From: RPQJ01 sp963793675
Lineage (GTDB): Bacteria > Pseudomonadota > Gammaproteobacteria > Steroidobacterales > Steroidobacteraceae
Length of the DNA stretch: 64,000 nucleotides
Reading direction: 5' to 3'
NCBI GenBank assembly: GCA_963793675.1
Contig: CAWCBA010000001.1
Span: 186,001 to 250,000, forward strand
Below, piece after piece: positions 33,145 through 41,959 of this stretch. The position numbers were made by a program, and so were the translations under genes. A model generated the notes under the pieces. The model saw only the letters and a list, made by a program, of their open reading frames with translations, was not told the origin of the DNA and did not search any database. The number at the start of each line of letters is the position of its first letter. Positions within the stretch are counted from its first letter, which is position 1.

Positions 33145-34617
33145 ATGGGCAAGCCAACCGGATTCATCGAATACCTGCGCGAACTTCCTGTCGACCGCGC
33201 GCCGCTCGAGCGTATCGGCGACTGGAACGAGTTCCACCCGCACCTGGAGGAGAAGCGTCTCCGCCACCAGGGCGCCCGCTGCATGGACTGCGGCGTGCCG
33301 TTCTGCCACACGGGCAAGCTGATCAGCGGCATGGCCGCCGGCTGCCCGATCAACAACGTGATTCCCGAGTGGAACGACCTCGTCTACCGCGGGCTCTGGC
33401 GCGAAGCGCTCGACCGCCTGCACATGACGAACAACTTCCCGGAATTCACCGGGCGCGTGTGCCCGGCGCCGTGCGAAGGCTCGTGCGTGCTCGGCATCAA
33501 CGAACCGCCGGTCACGATCAAGAACATCGAGAACGAGATCGTCGATCGTGGCTGGGACGAGGGCTGGGTGCTGCCGGAACCGCCGGGCGCGCGCACCGGC
33601 AAGAAAGTCGCGGTGATCGGCTCGGGCCCGGCCGGGCTCACGGCCGCGCAGCAGCTGAATCGCTCAGGCCACCTGGTCACGGTGCTCGAGCGCGAAGACC
33701 GTCCGGGCGGACTGCTCATGTACGGCATCCCGAACATGAAGCTCGACAAGAAGACGGTCGTCGAGCGTCGCATCAGGCTGCTCGAGGCCGAAGGTATCAA
33801 GTTCCTCTGCAACGCGAACGTCGGCGAGAACGTCGAGCCACAGCTGCTGCTGCGCGATTTCGACGCAATAGTCATCTGCACGGGAGCGACGCAGCCGCGC
33901 GACCTGGCGCTGGAAGGCCGCGACCTGCGTGGCGTGCATTTCGCGATGGAATACCTCACGGCGAGCACGCGCGCGCTGCTCAATGGCGGCGCCGACCGCT
34001 CGTCCGTTCATGCGCGCGGCAAGGACGTCGTGGTCATCGGCGGCGGCGACACGGGCACCGACTGCGTCGGCACGGCACTGCGCCAGGGCTGCAAGAGCGT
34101 CACGCAGATCGAGATCATGGCGCGACCGCCGGTCGAACGTGCCAACGACAACCCGTGGCCGGAGTGGCCCAAGGTCTACAAGATGGACTACGGCCAGGAG
34201 GAGGCGGCGGCCAGGTATGGCGACGATCCGCGCGTGTACCTGACGACGGTCAAGAAATTCGTGGGCGGTGCGAGCGGCAACCTCGAGTCGATCGTGACGG
34301 TCGAGGTAAAGTGGCAGCGCAACGACAAGGGCGCGATGGTGCCGGCCGAAGTGCCGGGCACAGAGCAAGTGCGCCCGGCGCAGCTCGCTTTGCTCGCGAT
34401 GGGTTTCCTCGGTCCCGAGCAGTCGCTGCTGAAAGACATAGGCGTCGCGTGCGACGCACGCAGCAATGTCCAGGCCGAGTACGGCAGCTACGCGACGAGC
34501 GTGAACGGCGTGTTCTCGGCGGGTGACTGCCGGCGCGGCCAGTCGCTGGTCGTGTGGGCGATCAACGAGGGTCGTGGCGCTGCCGCGGCCTGCGACAGGT
34601 TCCTGTCGGGCAAGTGA
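33145..34617 (+). CDS. gltD: Glutamate synthase small subunit
   Basis: Intact, 490 residues. The N-terminal cysteine clusters CMDCGVPFC and CPAPCEGSC bind 4Fe-4S centres. The FAD site is VIGSGPAGLTAAQQLN and the NADPH site VIGGGDTGTDCVGTALRQG. The protein passes NADPH electrons to GltB. Start ATG 33145 lies 13 bases after the gltB stop, so the pair forms one operon. The repeat-containing spacer downstream begins at once. Confidence 0.97.
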   Translation: MGKPTGFIEYLRELPVDRAPLERIGDWNEFHPHLEEKRLRHQGARCMDCGVPFCHTGKLISGMAAGCPINNVIPEWNDLVYRGLWREALDRLHMTNNFPEFTGRVCPAPCEGSCVLGINEPPVTIKNIENEIVDRGWDEGWVLPEPPGARTGKKVAVIGSGPAGLTAAQQLNRSGHLVTVLEREDRPGGLLMYGIPNMKLDKKTVVERRIRLLEAEGIKFLCNANVGENVEPQLLLRDFDAIVICTGATQPRDLALEGRDLRGVHFAMEYLTASTRALLNGGADRSSVHARGKDVVVIGGGDTGTDCVGTALRQGCKSVTQIEIMARPPVERANDNPWPEWPKVYKMDYGQEEAAARYGDDPRVYLTTVKKFVGGASGNLESIVTVEVKWQRNDKGAMVPAEVPGTEQVRPAQLALLAMGFLGPEQSLLKDIGVACDARSNVQAEYGSYATSVNGVFSAGDCRRGQSLVVWAINEGRGAAAACDRFLSGK

Positions 34618-34655
34618 TCGAATCAGGCACCCGGAAAGCAGTGGCAGGTAAAGCT

Positions 34656-34686
34656 GTGTCCTTCCGGCGAGCGGAAAGGCAGACAC
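34656..34686. repeat. REP-like hairpin downstream of gltD
   Basis: GTGTCCTTCCG, GCGAG and CGGAAAGGCAGACAC form an imperfect hairpin. The 17-base string GGAAAGGCAGACACGCG recurs on the opposite strand at 37744-37760, and part of it in the 14147-14225 palindrome. Bases 34618-34925 hold this repeat and the damaged 5' region of the TPR gene; no separate gene is supported. Confidence 0.6.
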
Positions 34687-34925
34687 GCGAGCGGACGGAA
34701 CCCGGCCAGCAAGGTCGTGCAGTGGCGGCATCGCCTACGCCGCAGGCGCCTGGGGTCTGACTGCAGGTGTTGCAGTTCCTCGCCGACCTATGACTGGCCC
34801 GCGCAGAGTACGCGCCTTCGCAGTCCCTCAACGCCGGCGCTCGCACACATCGGTCCTTACCATCGCCCGCCGCCGCCGTTCCAGCGAAGAAACCCGTCCG
34901 CACCGAACTCGCGCTCATCGCGCTG

Positions 34926-36866
34926 TTGCTGCTCCTCGGCGGCGGTGCACTCTGGCTCTATGGCTCCCACGGCGCCCAAACCCAGACCACCGCCACGGCA
35001 GCGAGTCCTGCAGGTGCCCCGATGGCGAACACCGCCGCTGCAGACACTCGCCCCTCGGTCGCCGTGCTGCCGTTCGAGAACCGCAGTGACGAGCACAAGG
35101 ACGCTTTCTTCGTCGACGGCATCCACGACGACATCCTGACGCAGCTGACCAAGATCGGCGCGATGAAGGTCATCGCGCGCACCTCCGTCGAGCAGTTCCG
35201 CGACACGAAGCTCTCGACGAAGGAGATCGGCGAGAAGCTCGGTGTGAAGCGGGTCCTCGAGGGCAGCGTGCAGCGCGCCGGCGACCGTGTCCGGGTGACG
35301 GCCCAGCTGATCGATACGGTGAGCGATGCCCACCTGTGGGCCGAGTCCTACGATCGCGAGCTGACGGCAGCCAACATCTTCGCGATCCAGAGCGAGGTCG
35401 CAACCTCGATCGCCGCCGCACTCGAGACCACGCTGACCGCCGCCGAGAAGGCGCGGGTCGATATCGTCCCAACGCGGAACCTCGCAGCCTGGGAGGCATT
35501 CCAGCTAGGCCGGCAACGCATGTCGCGACGCACCGCCGAGACCCTTTCCGACGCCGAGCGCTTCTTCCAGAAGGCGATCGACCTTGATCCAGAGTTCGCG
35601 CTGGCCTACGTGGGACTCTCGGACTCGCTCACCTTGCAGATCGAGCATGCGGGTGCGCAGGAGGACGTCAACCTCGCCAGGGCTGACGCAGCCGTCGCTA
35701 CGGCCCTGGAACTCGACCCGAACCTCGCCGAGGCGTGGGCGTCCTCGGCGCTCATTCGCTCCTTTCGGGGGCAATACGATCGCGCCGATCCGCTGTACCG
35801 TCGCTCGATCGCACTGAATCCCAACTATGCCGCCGCATACCAGCGGTTCAGCAGAAACGCCGGAGGTCTCGGTCACCGTGACGAAGCGCTGGCCGCGGCG
35901 GAGAAGGCCGTTGAACTCGATCCCCTGTCGGCCATCGTCAATACGGATCTGGGCCGGGCGCTGGTGTCGGTCGGGCGATTCGACGAGGCTGCGGACCGCT
36001 TCCGGAAGGCCAATGAGATCGATCCCGAGATGCCCATGCCGTACAGGCAGGCGGGTGTCCTCGACGCCTACGCGCGCAATCGATTTGCCGAAGCGGTGCC
36101 GCTGCTGCAGCGAGCCGCCGCGCTGGACCCGGAGAACCCGCTGCTCGAGTTCTTTCGCGCCCGCCTTTACTTCGACCTGGGCGACGACGTCGCAGCGACC
36201 CGCGTGATCGAGGCCGCCCGCAAGCGGTGGCCGGGCCATGCGGCGGTGTTGATGGTGTCCGCGGAAATGCACATGAACACGGGCGAGTGGGGCGCCGCGC
36301 TGAAGGATACCCAGCGGCTCCTGGCGCTCGACTCGTGGACAGGCGATCCCGACGCTGTGCTACGGTGGCTACGCGACGCCGACCTGACGCAGGGCAACTA
36401 TCAAGCGGCGCGGCTTAGGTACGCAAAGGCCTATCCGGCACTGCTTGCATCAACGTCACCGACGATAGATGGCTCGAACTGGCAGGCTGCAATCGATGTC
36501 GCACCGGTCCTGCGGGCGGCCGGGGAGGACGCCGCCGCAGGCGCGCTTCTCGATCGCGCCAAGCAGGTCGTCCGGACGATCCCACGTCTCGGCGTGAGGG
36601 GCTACGGAATTGCCGACGTGCAGATCCACGCCCTGCGCGGCGACAAAGCCAAAGCTCTGGCTGCACTTCGAGAGGCGGAACGGGCCGGCTGGCGCGGCCC
36701 GTACTGGCGCTACTACCGTGACTTCGACCCCAACCTCGCCTCGATCCGCAACGAACCGGAATTCGAGGCCTTGTTCGCAGACATCGGGCGCGACATGGCA
36801 CGCCAGCGCGCCGAACTCGCCGCCCGCCCGAAGGACGCGCCGCTCGATTTGGCGACTGGTAATTGA
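34926..36866 (+). CDS. Membrane-anchored TPR protein with TolB/FlgO-like domain, N-terminus probably missing
   Basis: 646 residues from a TTG at 34926. A membrane segment (LALIALLLLLGGGALWLYGS when read from 34908) is followed by a FlgO/TolB-like domain with SVAVLPFENRSDEHKDAFF, EKLGVKRVLEGSVQR and HLWAESYDREL. At least eight TPR units follow (for example AERFFQKAIDLDPEFALAY). Homologues usually carry an N-terminal winged-helix or adenylate-cyclase domain before the membrane helix. Here the in-frame stretch back to a TGA at 34791 has no ATG or GTG start, so the 5' end is likely lost or frameshifted next to the repeat at 34656. Such proteins act in signalling or scaffolding; the role here is unknown. 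Confidence 0.75.
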   Translation: MLLLGGGALWLYGSHGAQTQTTATAASPAGAPMANTAAADTRPSVAVLPFENRSDEHKDAFFVDGIHDDILTQLTKIGAMKVIARTSVEQFRDTKLSTKEIGEKLGVKRVLEGSVQRAGDRVRVTAQLIDTVSDAHLWAESYDRELTAANIFAIQSEVATSIAAALETTLTAAEKARVDIVPTRNLAAWEAFQLGRQRMSRRTAETLSDAERFFQKAIDLDPEFALAYVGLSDSLTLQIEHAGAQEDVNLARADAAVATALELDPNLAEAWASSALIRSFRGQYDRADPLYRRSIALNPNYAAAYQRFSRNAGGLGHRDEALAAAEKAVELDPLSAIVNTDLGRALVSVGRFDEAADRFRKANEIDPEMPMPYRQAGVLDAYARNRFAEAVPLLQRAAALDPENPLLEFFRARLYFDLGDDVAATRVIEAARKRWPGHAAVLMVSAEMHMNTGEWGAALKDTQRLLALDSWTGDPDAVLRWLRDADLTQGNYQAARLRYAKAYPALLASTSPTIDGSNWQAAIDVAPVLRAAGEDAAAGALLDRAKQVVRTIPRLGVRGYGIADVQIHALRGDKAKALAALREAERAGWRGPYWRYYRDFDPNLASIRNEPEFEALFADIGRDMARQRAELAARPKDAPLDLATGN

Positions 36867-36906
36867 GCGCTCGCCCGACACGGGAAACCCGGCGCGGGGC
36901 CGGATC

Positions 36907-37413
36907 TCAGCGAGGCCGCCAATCCCGATACTGGACGTGGGCGGGCACTGGGGGAGTTGCGCTTTCGCGCTCCGCAAACCGCTCCGCCAGCCACTGAAAC
37001 CACTCCCCGACAGTTTCCCTGCCAGTCTCCCCGCGCTCATCGAAGAAATAACTCTGGAGCTTGCGCCAGGACACAACGATCGGACCGCTGAAGAAATCAT
37101 CCACCAGGTCAATGCTGACTTCGCCTCGAAAAACCAGCACGCCAATGCTTTCCCAAGTCGTTGTCATTGCATATACGAGATGGAGGTCCTCGCCAAGACT
37201 GCTCTCGATCTGCTGTTTCGACAAACCAGCAGGCAACCTGTAGACGAGCACGAGAGCTTTCGCGAACTCCGGCGTCTGAAACGCGTGGAGCAATTCCATC
37301 GCGGCTTCGCGATTTCGTTCCCGGCGATACCTCCGCGTCTCGTAGACGGCAAACGCCACACCGACGACCACCGCCGCCGCTTCGATGGCCTGGAACAGCA
37401 CTTCAGCATTCAT
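36907..37413 (-). CDS. Hypothetical protein with N-terminal membrane anchor
   Basis: 168 residues. One helix near the N-terminus (VLFQAIEAAAVVVGVAFAVY) is followed by basic residues and a soluble helical part (AAMELLHAFQTPEFAKALVL, ETVGEWFQWLAERFA). The plan resembles DUF4760-type proteins, but I cannot assign it firmly. G+C looks lower than in the gltBD region. It converges on the TPR gene (41-base gap) and its upstream side is repeat B. No catalytic motif is seen. Confidence 0.6.
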   Translation of the reverse strand: MNAEVLFQAIEAAAVVVGVAFAVYETRRYRRERNREAAMELLHAFQTPEFAKALVLVYRLPAGLSKQQIESSLGEDLHLVYAMTTTWESIGVLVFRGEVSIDLVDDFFSGPIVVSWRKLQSYFFDERGETGRETVGEWFQWLAERFAERESATPPVPAHVQYRDWRPR

Positions 37414-37559
37414 AGCGAACCTCTGCCCCCCTCACCGGCACGGCCGGACCTAGACTACTCCGGTGTCGGTAGCAAGGGTCATTTCCCGGTCGTTGCTGAG
37501 GGTCACTGACCGGTGTCGTGTCATTGCCTGACGCCTTATTGCGCTGCCACGGAATGTCG

Positions 37560-37715
37560 GCCCTGGGTCGATATTCACCGTTGACCGTCCGCTCTCGGCT
37601 TAGAGCGCGCATCAGAACCAGTGCCATCAACACGATTTGGTGACCGCGTCGACGTTCCATGCGCCGTGCGAATTTTCGGTCCGCCGAAAATTTGCTCAGG
37701 CGCAGCGTGAGGCAA
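37560..37715. repeat. Dispersed intergenic repeat, copy B
   Basis: Reverse-complement counterpart of copy A (14229-14440). Read on the minus strand it has GCGCCTGAGCAAATTTTCG, a short loop, CGAAAATTCGCACGGCGCATG, then TCACCAAATCGTGTTGATGG. It lacks about 49 bases present in copy A. The stem changes are mostly paired, which suggests selection on the hairpin. A minus-strand open frame crosses the region but its translation is low-complexity and unconvincing. Bases 37414-37559 show nothing else that I recognise. Confidence 0.65.
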
Positions 37716-37721
37716 GCGGTT

Positions 37722-37783
37722 GATCCGGGGCCTTGCCCAGAGCGCGTGTCTGCCTTTCCAAGCTCTGGGCAAGGCCCCGGATC
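37722..37783. repeat. Inverted repeat with 22-base arms between tnaA and repeat B
   Basis: 37722-37743 and 37762-37783 are exact reverse complements (GATCCGGGGCCTTGCCCAG plus AGC). The 18-base loop carries GTGTCTGCCTTTCC, the core also found at 34656-34686. Looser pairing extends a further 10 bases outward. It begins 26 bases beyond the tnaA stop and could end that transcript. Confidence 0.8.
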
Positions 37784-37809
37784 GGCCGCCTGCAACCACC
37801 CAGCCGAGG

Positions 37810-39177
37810 CTACTCCAGCGGCGCGAACTGCGCCGTGAAATGCCGCAACTGCGACGGCTGCTGGACGATGCGCAATCCGCGCAGCTGCTCGCGCTCCGCC
37901 ACGATCTCCTCGAATACCTCGACGACGTAGTCGGCATGCGACTGCGTGTACACGCGGCGCGGCATTGCCAGGCGCACCAATTCGGCCTCGGCCGGAATCT
38001 CGGTACCGTCGGGCTTCAGTCCGAACATCACGGTGCCGATCTCACACGCGCGGATGCCACCACGCTCGTACAGGGCGACGGCGAGAGCCTGGCCCGGATA
38101 CTGCAGCGGCGGAATGTGCGGCAGGAACTGCCTGGCGTCGACGAACACCGCGTGCCCGCCGACCGGCTGGACGATCGGGACACCGAGCGCCATGAGCTTC
38201 TCGCCGATGTACTCGTTGGTGCGGACGCGATAGCGCAGGTATTGCTCGTCGACGATCTCGCGCAGCCCGACGGCGATCGCGTCGAGGTCGCGGCCGGCCA
38301 GGCCGCCATAGGTGGGAAACCCCTCGGTCAGGATGAGCCGGTTACGCGCGGCAGCGGCGAGCGTGTCGTCGTTGAGGGCGAGCCAGCCGCCGATGTTGGC
38401 GAACGCGTCCTTCTTGGCGCTCATGGTCATGCCGTCCGCGGCGGCGAACACGTCGCGCACGATGTCGCTGACCGACCGCAGCGACTGGCCCGGTTCGCGA
38501 CACTTGATGAACCACGCGTTCTCGGCGAAGCGGCAGGCGTCGATGAACAGCGGCTTGCCGTGACGATGAGCCACCTCGGCCACCGCGCGGACGTTTTCGA
38601 GGCTGACGGGCTGGCCGCCGCCGGCGTTGTTGGTCAGTGTCAGCATGACCAGCGGCACGCGCTCCGCCGACGCGGCGAGCAGGGCCTCGAGCCGCGCAAC
38701 GTCCATGTTGCCCTTGAAGGGATGCCGGTTGGACGGGTCATGCGCTTCGGCGATGACGAGGTCCACTGCTTCGGCGCCGGTCGCCTCGATGTTGCCGCGT
38801 GTCGTGTCGAAGTGCGTGTTGGATGGCACGATCCTGCCGGGTCCGCCGACGATCGAGAACAGGATCGCTTCCGCCGCGCGCCCCTGGTGCGTCGGGATGA
38901 TGTGGCGGTACGGCATCAGCTCGCGCACGGCGGACTCGAAGCGATAGAAGGACGGCGAGCCCGCGTAAGACTCGTCCCCGCGCATGACCGCAGCCCACTG
39001 TTCCGCGCTCATGGCGCTGGTGCCTGAATCAGTCAGCAGGTCGATGATCACGTCGTCCGCGTGGATCGCGAACAGGTTCCAGTGCGCGCGGCGCAGCAGC
39101 TCGACGCGCTCGTCCCGTGTCGTGAGCCGGATCGGCTCGACGGTCTTGATGCGAAAGGGCTCGATGATTGTCTTCAA
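37810..39177 (-). CDS. tnaA: Tryptophanase (beta-eliminating lyase family)
   Basis: 455 residues from TTG 39177, behind GGGGA. The PLP lysine pair lies at 255-256 in TMSAKKDAFANIGG, with IPTHQGRAAEAILF and LTLTNNAGGGQPVSL typical of tryptophanase and tyrosine phenol-lyase. Near the C-terminus GIRACEIG has Ile where tyrosine phenol-lyase has its substrate Arg (ERG), and LPHIPPLQYPGQALA and LRHFTAQF read like tryptophanase. So tryptophanase is preferred: tryptophan to indole, pyruvate and ammonia. It starts 25 bases after the PPK2 gene on the same strand. No TnaC-like leader or permease gene is seen. Confidence 0.82.
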   Translation of the reverse strand: MKTIIEPFRIKTVEPIRLTTRDERVELLRRAHWNLFAIHADDVIIDLLTDSGTSAMSAEQWAAVMRGDESYAGSPSFYRFESAVRELMPYRHIIPTHQGRAAEAILFSIVGGPGRIVPSNTHFDTTRGNIEATGAEAVDLVIAEAHDPSNRHPFKGNMDVARLEALLAASAERVPLVMLTLTNNAGGGQPVSLENVRAVAEVAHRHGKPLFIDACRFAENAWFIKCREPGQSLRSVSDIVRDVFAAADGMTMSAKKDAFANIGGWLALNDDTLAAAARNRLILTEGFPTYGGLAGRDLDAIAVGLREIVDEQYLRYRVRTNEYIGEKLMALGVPIVQPVGGHAVFVDARQFLPHIPPLQYPGQALAVALYERGGIRACEIGTVMFGLKPDGTEIPAEAELVRLAMPRRVYTQSHADYVVEVFEEIVAEREQLRGLRIVQQPSQLRHFTAQFAPLE

Positions 39178-39202
39178 TGGCGTCCCCGTCGGCGGACCGG
39201 CC

Positions 39203-40387
39203 TCAAACCGGCGGGGCCGCGTGCCGCTCGCCGCGCTCGTACACCAGGTTGGCACGCCCGACCAGCAACGGGTCGATCGGCCCGATCAGCTCGCTGTCCT
39301 TGTTCGAATACGGCAACCGGTGCAGCACGTAGCGCATCGAATTCAGCCGCGCACGCTTCTTGCAGTCCGACTTGATCACGGTCCACGGCGAATCGGCGGT
39401 ATCGGTGTAGAAGAACATCGATTGCTTGGCCGTCGTGTACTCGTCCCACTTGTCGAGCGAGGCCAGGTCGATGGGACTGAGCTTCCAGTGCTTGAGCGGG
39501 TGCGACCTGCGCTCCTTGAAGCGACGGCGTTGCTCCTTCCGGCTCACCGAAAACCAGAACTTGATCACGTGGATGCCGCTGCGCACCAGGTTGCGCTCGA
39601 ACTCCGGGCATTGCCGCATGAACTCGGCGTACTCGTCGTCCGTGCAGAACCCCATGACCCGCTCGACGCCCGCCCGGTTGTACCAGGAGCGGTCGAACAG
39701 GACGATTTCGCCGGCGGTCGGCAGCTGGGAGACGTAGCGCTGGAAATACCACTGCCCGCGCTCGACTTCACTCGGCTTCTCCAGCGCGACGACGCGGGCG
39801 CCGCGGGGGTTCAGGTGCTCCATGAAACGCTTGATCGTGCCGCCCTTGCCCGCTGCATCGCGCCCCTCGAACAGGATCACGACCCTGGCGCCGGTCTCCT
39901 TGACCCACGCCTGCAGCTTCAGCAACTCGACCTGCAGGCGGTACTTGTGCCGCTCGTAGGACTTGCGCGACATCAGGTTGCGATACGGGTAGGCACCGTC
40001 GCGCCACCCCTCGGAGAGCTCCGAGTCCTCGGTTGTACGACGCAGTGCGCGCGCCTCGTCGCCGCGCCGGAGCAGCAGCTTGCGCAGCGCGTCGACGTCG
40101 TCGGGAGAAGCACCGTCGAGAATCGCCTCCAGCGACTCACCGGCCGCGACCGGGCCCTCCTGCAGCATCCGTTTCATGATGTCGCCGACGGCAAATGCCT
40201 TCGACTCGTGCGCCGCATCGACGGCCTCGCTGACGGAAAATCGCTCGATGCCACCGGCGGTAAGTCGCGGCGCGATGTCGCCCTTGGCGGCGGTGCGCGC
40301 CATCGTCCGGGCCGACCGGCTCGATTTCGGGTGCGATGCAGCAGGGCGGATTTTGCGACGGGGAGAGGTGGGTTTCGTGGGGTCCAT
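39203..40387 (-). CDS. ppk2: Polyphosphate kinase 2 (PPK2) family protein
   Basis: 394 residues. The Walker A motif is GRDAAGKGG at 175-183. The Walker B/lid region follows with VLFDRSWYNRAGVERVMGF and the conserved KFWFSVSRKEQRRRF and TADSPWTVIKSDCKKRAR. PPK2 enzymes transfer phosphate between polyphosphate and nucleotides, usually making GTP or ATP from the diphosphates. The first 120 residues are an Ala/Arg-rich extension with low conservation. Probably co-transcribed with tnaA downstream. Confidence 0.9.
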   Translation of the reverse strand: MDPTKPTSPRRKIRPAASHPKSSRSARTMARTAAKGDIAPRLTAGGIERFSVSEAVDAAHESKAFAVGDIMKRMLQEGPVAAGESLEAILDGASPDDVDALRKLLLRRGDEARALRRTTEDSELSEGWRDGAYPYRNLMSRKSYERHKYRLQVELLKLQAWVKETGARVVILFEGRDAAGKGGTIKRFMEHLNPRGARVVALEKPSEVERGQWYFQRYVSQLPTAGEIVLFDRSWYNRAGVERVMGFCTDDEYAEFMRQCPEFERNLVRSGIHVIKFWFSVSRKEQRRRFKERRSHPLKHWKLSPIDLASLDKWDEYTTAKQSMFFYTDTADSPWTVIKSDCKKRARLNSMRYVLHRLPYSNKDSELIGPIDPLLVGRANLVYERGERHAAPPV

Positions 40388-40525
40388 GACGGTGGGCTGG
40401 CAAGGAAGAAAGGGCTGAGAACCGTGGCTTTTTAGACTAGACCGCGGGAGCCCTTGCTGCCAACGTGGAATCCGCTGCTGATCGCGGCGCGGCCTGCGGG
40501 CTGCAGCCGAAGCTGCTGGCGTGGT

Positions 40526-41146
40526 TCAGGGCTCCCGGTCCGCATGCGGCCGGCCTGGATTCGCCTCCCGCCGCAGCCACCAGACGCCTTTCACGTCCGC
40601 ACGCCACTGCGGCAGCAACATGAGCAGCCAGATCTCTTCGGCGCTCGCCAGCAGGCTGGCCGTGGCGGCCAGCCACAGCAGCCAGTTCCAGTGGCCGAAC
40701 AGGAACAGGACCCCGATGTAGACGCTGAGCAGGACACCGGCAATTTTCGACAGCACGGTGTGAAAGCTGGACAGCCTGCGGTAGCGCAGCCAGGCGAGCA
40801 CGTTCTCGAGCATCCAAGCGGCAACCACCGCGCCGATCAGCCAGCGATGCGCCGCGAGTACGTCGCGCTGAAACGCGACCAGCCCGGCAAGACCGGCGCA
40901 CCAGACGAGCGAATCTCCGAGCGAATCGAGTCGTGCCCCGAGCCTGGACTGCAGGCCGAAACCGCGGGCGATCCAGCCATCCGCGGCGTCGGTCAGGAGT
41001 GCCGGCACCAGCACCCACGTGTAGATCGACTGCTCACCCGCCGCCGCCATCAGCACCAGAACCGGCGCGCAGACGATCCGGGCCAGGCTCAGGGCATTTG
41101 GCACGTGCCGCCAGGCGGCCGGGTTCCCGGGATCTGCGTGGGTCAT
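40526..41146 (-). CDS. CDP-alcohol phosphatidyltransferase family protein
   Basis: 206 residues from ATG 41146. The full signature is present in DGWIARGFGLQSRLGARLD plus SLGD, that is DGxxAR-x8-GxxxDxxxD. Several hydrophobic helices surround it. These inner-membrane enzymes move a phosphatidyl group from CDP-diacylglycerol to an alcohol such as glycerol-3-phosphate, serine or inositol; the acceptor cannot be told here. Divergent from the FKBP gene, and 138 bases upstream of the PPK2 start with no obvious terminator between. Confidence 0.87.
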   Translation of the reverse strand: MTHADPGNPAAWRHVPNALSLARIVCAPVLVLMAAAGEQSIYTWVLVPALLTDAADGWIARGFGLQSRLGARLDSLGDSLVWCAGLAGLVAFQRDVLAAHRWLIGAVVAAWMLENVLAWLRYRRLSSFHTVLSKIAGVLLSVYIGVLFLFGHWNWLLWLAATASLLASAEEIWLLMLLPQWRADVKGVWWLRREANPGRPHADREP

Positions 41147-41246
41147 GCCGCGAGTTTCGGCCGCGAGGCGCCGCGCGAAATCGGGGACAACCGCAAGCGG
41201 CCCCAGTAATATCGCGCGCGTCCAACTCCCGCCTGAGGCACCGTTC

Positions 41247-41946
41247 ATGCGACTGATTCCCACCTGCGCCACGCTTATCCTCGGCTTCACGCTCGCCGCG
41301 TCCGTGCCGGCCGCCGAGTCCACCATGGACGAGGCCGCGCGCATGCAATACGCGCTGGGGTATCAGCTCGGCCGCGACCTGGTCGCCATCGAGCCGCGCC
41401 CGCAGGACATACTGAAGGGCATCGAAGACGGCCGCTCCGGCGGCAAGCCGAAGCTGTCGCAGGAGGAAATGGGCGCCGCGCTCGCGGGCCTGCAGCAGAA
41501 AGTCGCCGCACAGCGCGAAAAAGAACAGGCAGCGACCAGCGAGAAGGCCGCCGCCGCCGGCAAGGCCTACCTCGCCGCGAACGCCAAGAAACCCGGCGTG
41601 ACGACGACGGCCAGCGGCCTGCAGTATCAGATCCTCACGGCGGGCACCGGCAAGACGCCGGCCGTGGGCGACACGGTCACCGTGCATTACAAGGGCACGC
41701 TCGTCGACGGCACCGAGTTCGACAGCTCCTACAAGCGCGGCCAACCGGCGACGTTCCCGCGTCGCGGGCGTGATCCCGGGCTGGACCGAGGCGCTGCAGT
41801 TGATGAAGGTCGGCACCAAGGCCCAACTCGTCATCCCGCCTGAGCTCGCGTACGGGTCGAACGGTCCGCTCGCGAACCAGGTGCTGCTGTTCGACGTCGA
41901 ACTGCTCGGCGCCATGGCCACCCCCGTCGAAGAAAAGGGCAAGTAA
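41247..41946 (+). CDS. FKBP-type peptidyl-prolyl cis-trans isomerase, frameshifted
   Basis: About 232 residues. The signal peptide (LIPTCATLILGFTLAASVPA) is followed by a Mip/FkpA-like helical dimerisation segment (QYALGYQLGRDLVAI and a Lys/Gln/Ala-rich helix). The FKBP domain has VTVHYKGTLVDGTEFDSSY, and after a shift near 41757 the reading VAGVIPGWTEALQLMKVGTK and VIPPELAYGSNGPL to a TAA at 41944. A periplasmic folding factor acting on proline bonds of outer-membrane or secreted proteins. The break is at a GC run and is probably a sequencing indel. Confidence 0.87.
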
Positions 41947-41959
41947 GACGCGGACCAAG

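Noticed and set aside
37403..37795. Minus-strand 130-codon frame across repeat B and the inverted repeat
   Set aside because: It lies wholly in repeat DNA; similar fragments in copy A reflect shared DNA, and the frame is interrupted there. Not enough for a gene call.
37810..39177. Tyrosine phenol-lyase instead of tryptophanase
   Set aside because: The position of the phenol-lyase substrate Arg is Ile (CEIG), and the surrounding residues follow tryptophanase; not fully excluded.
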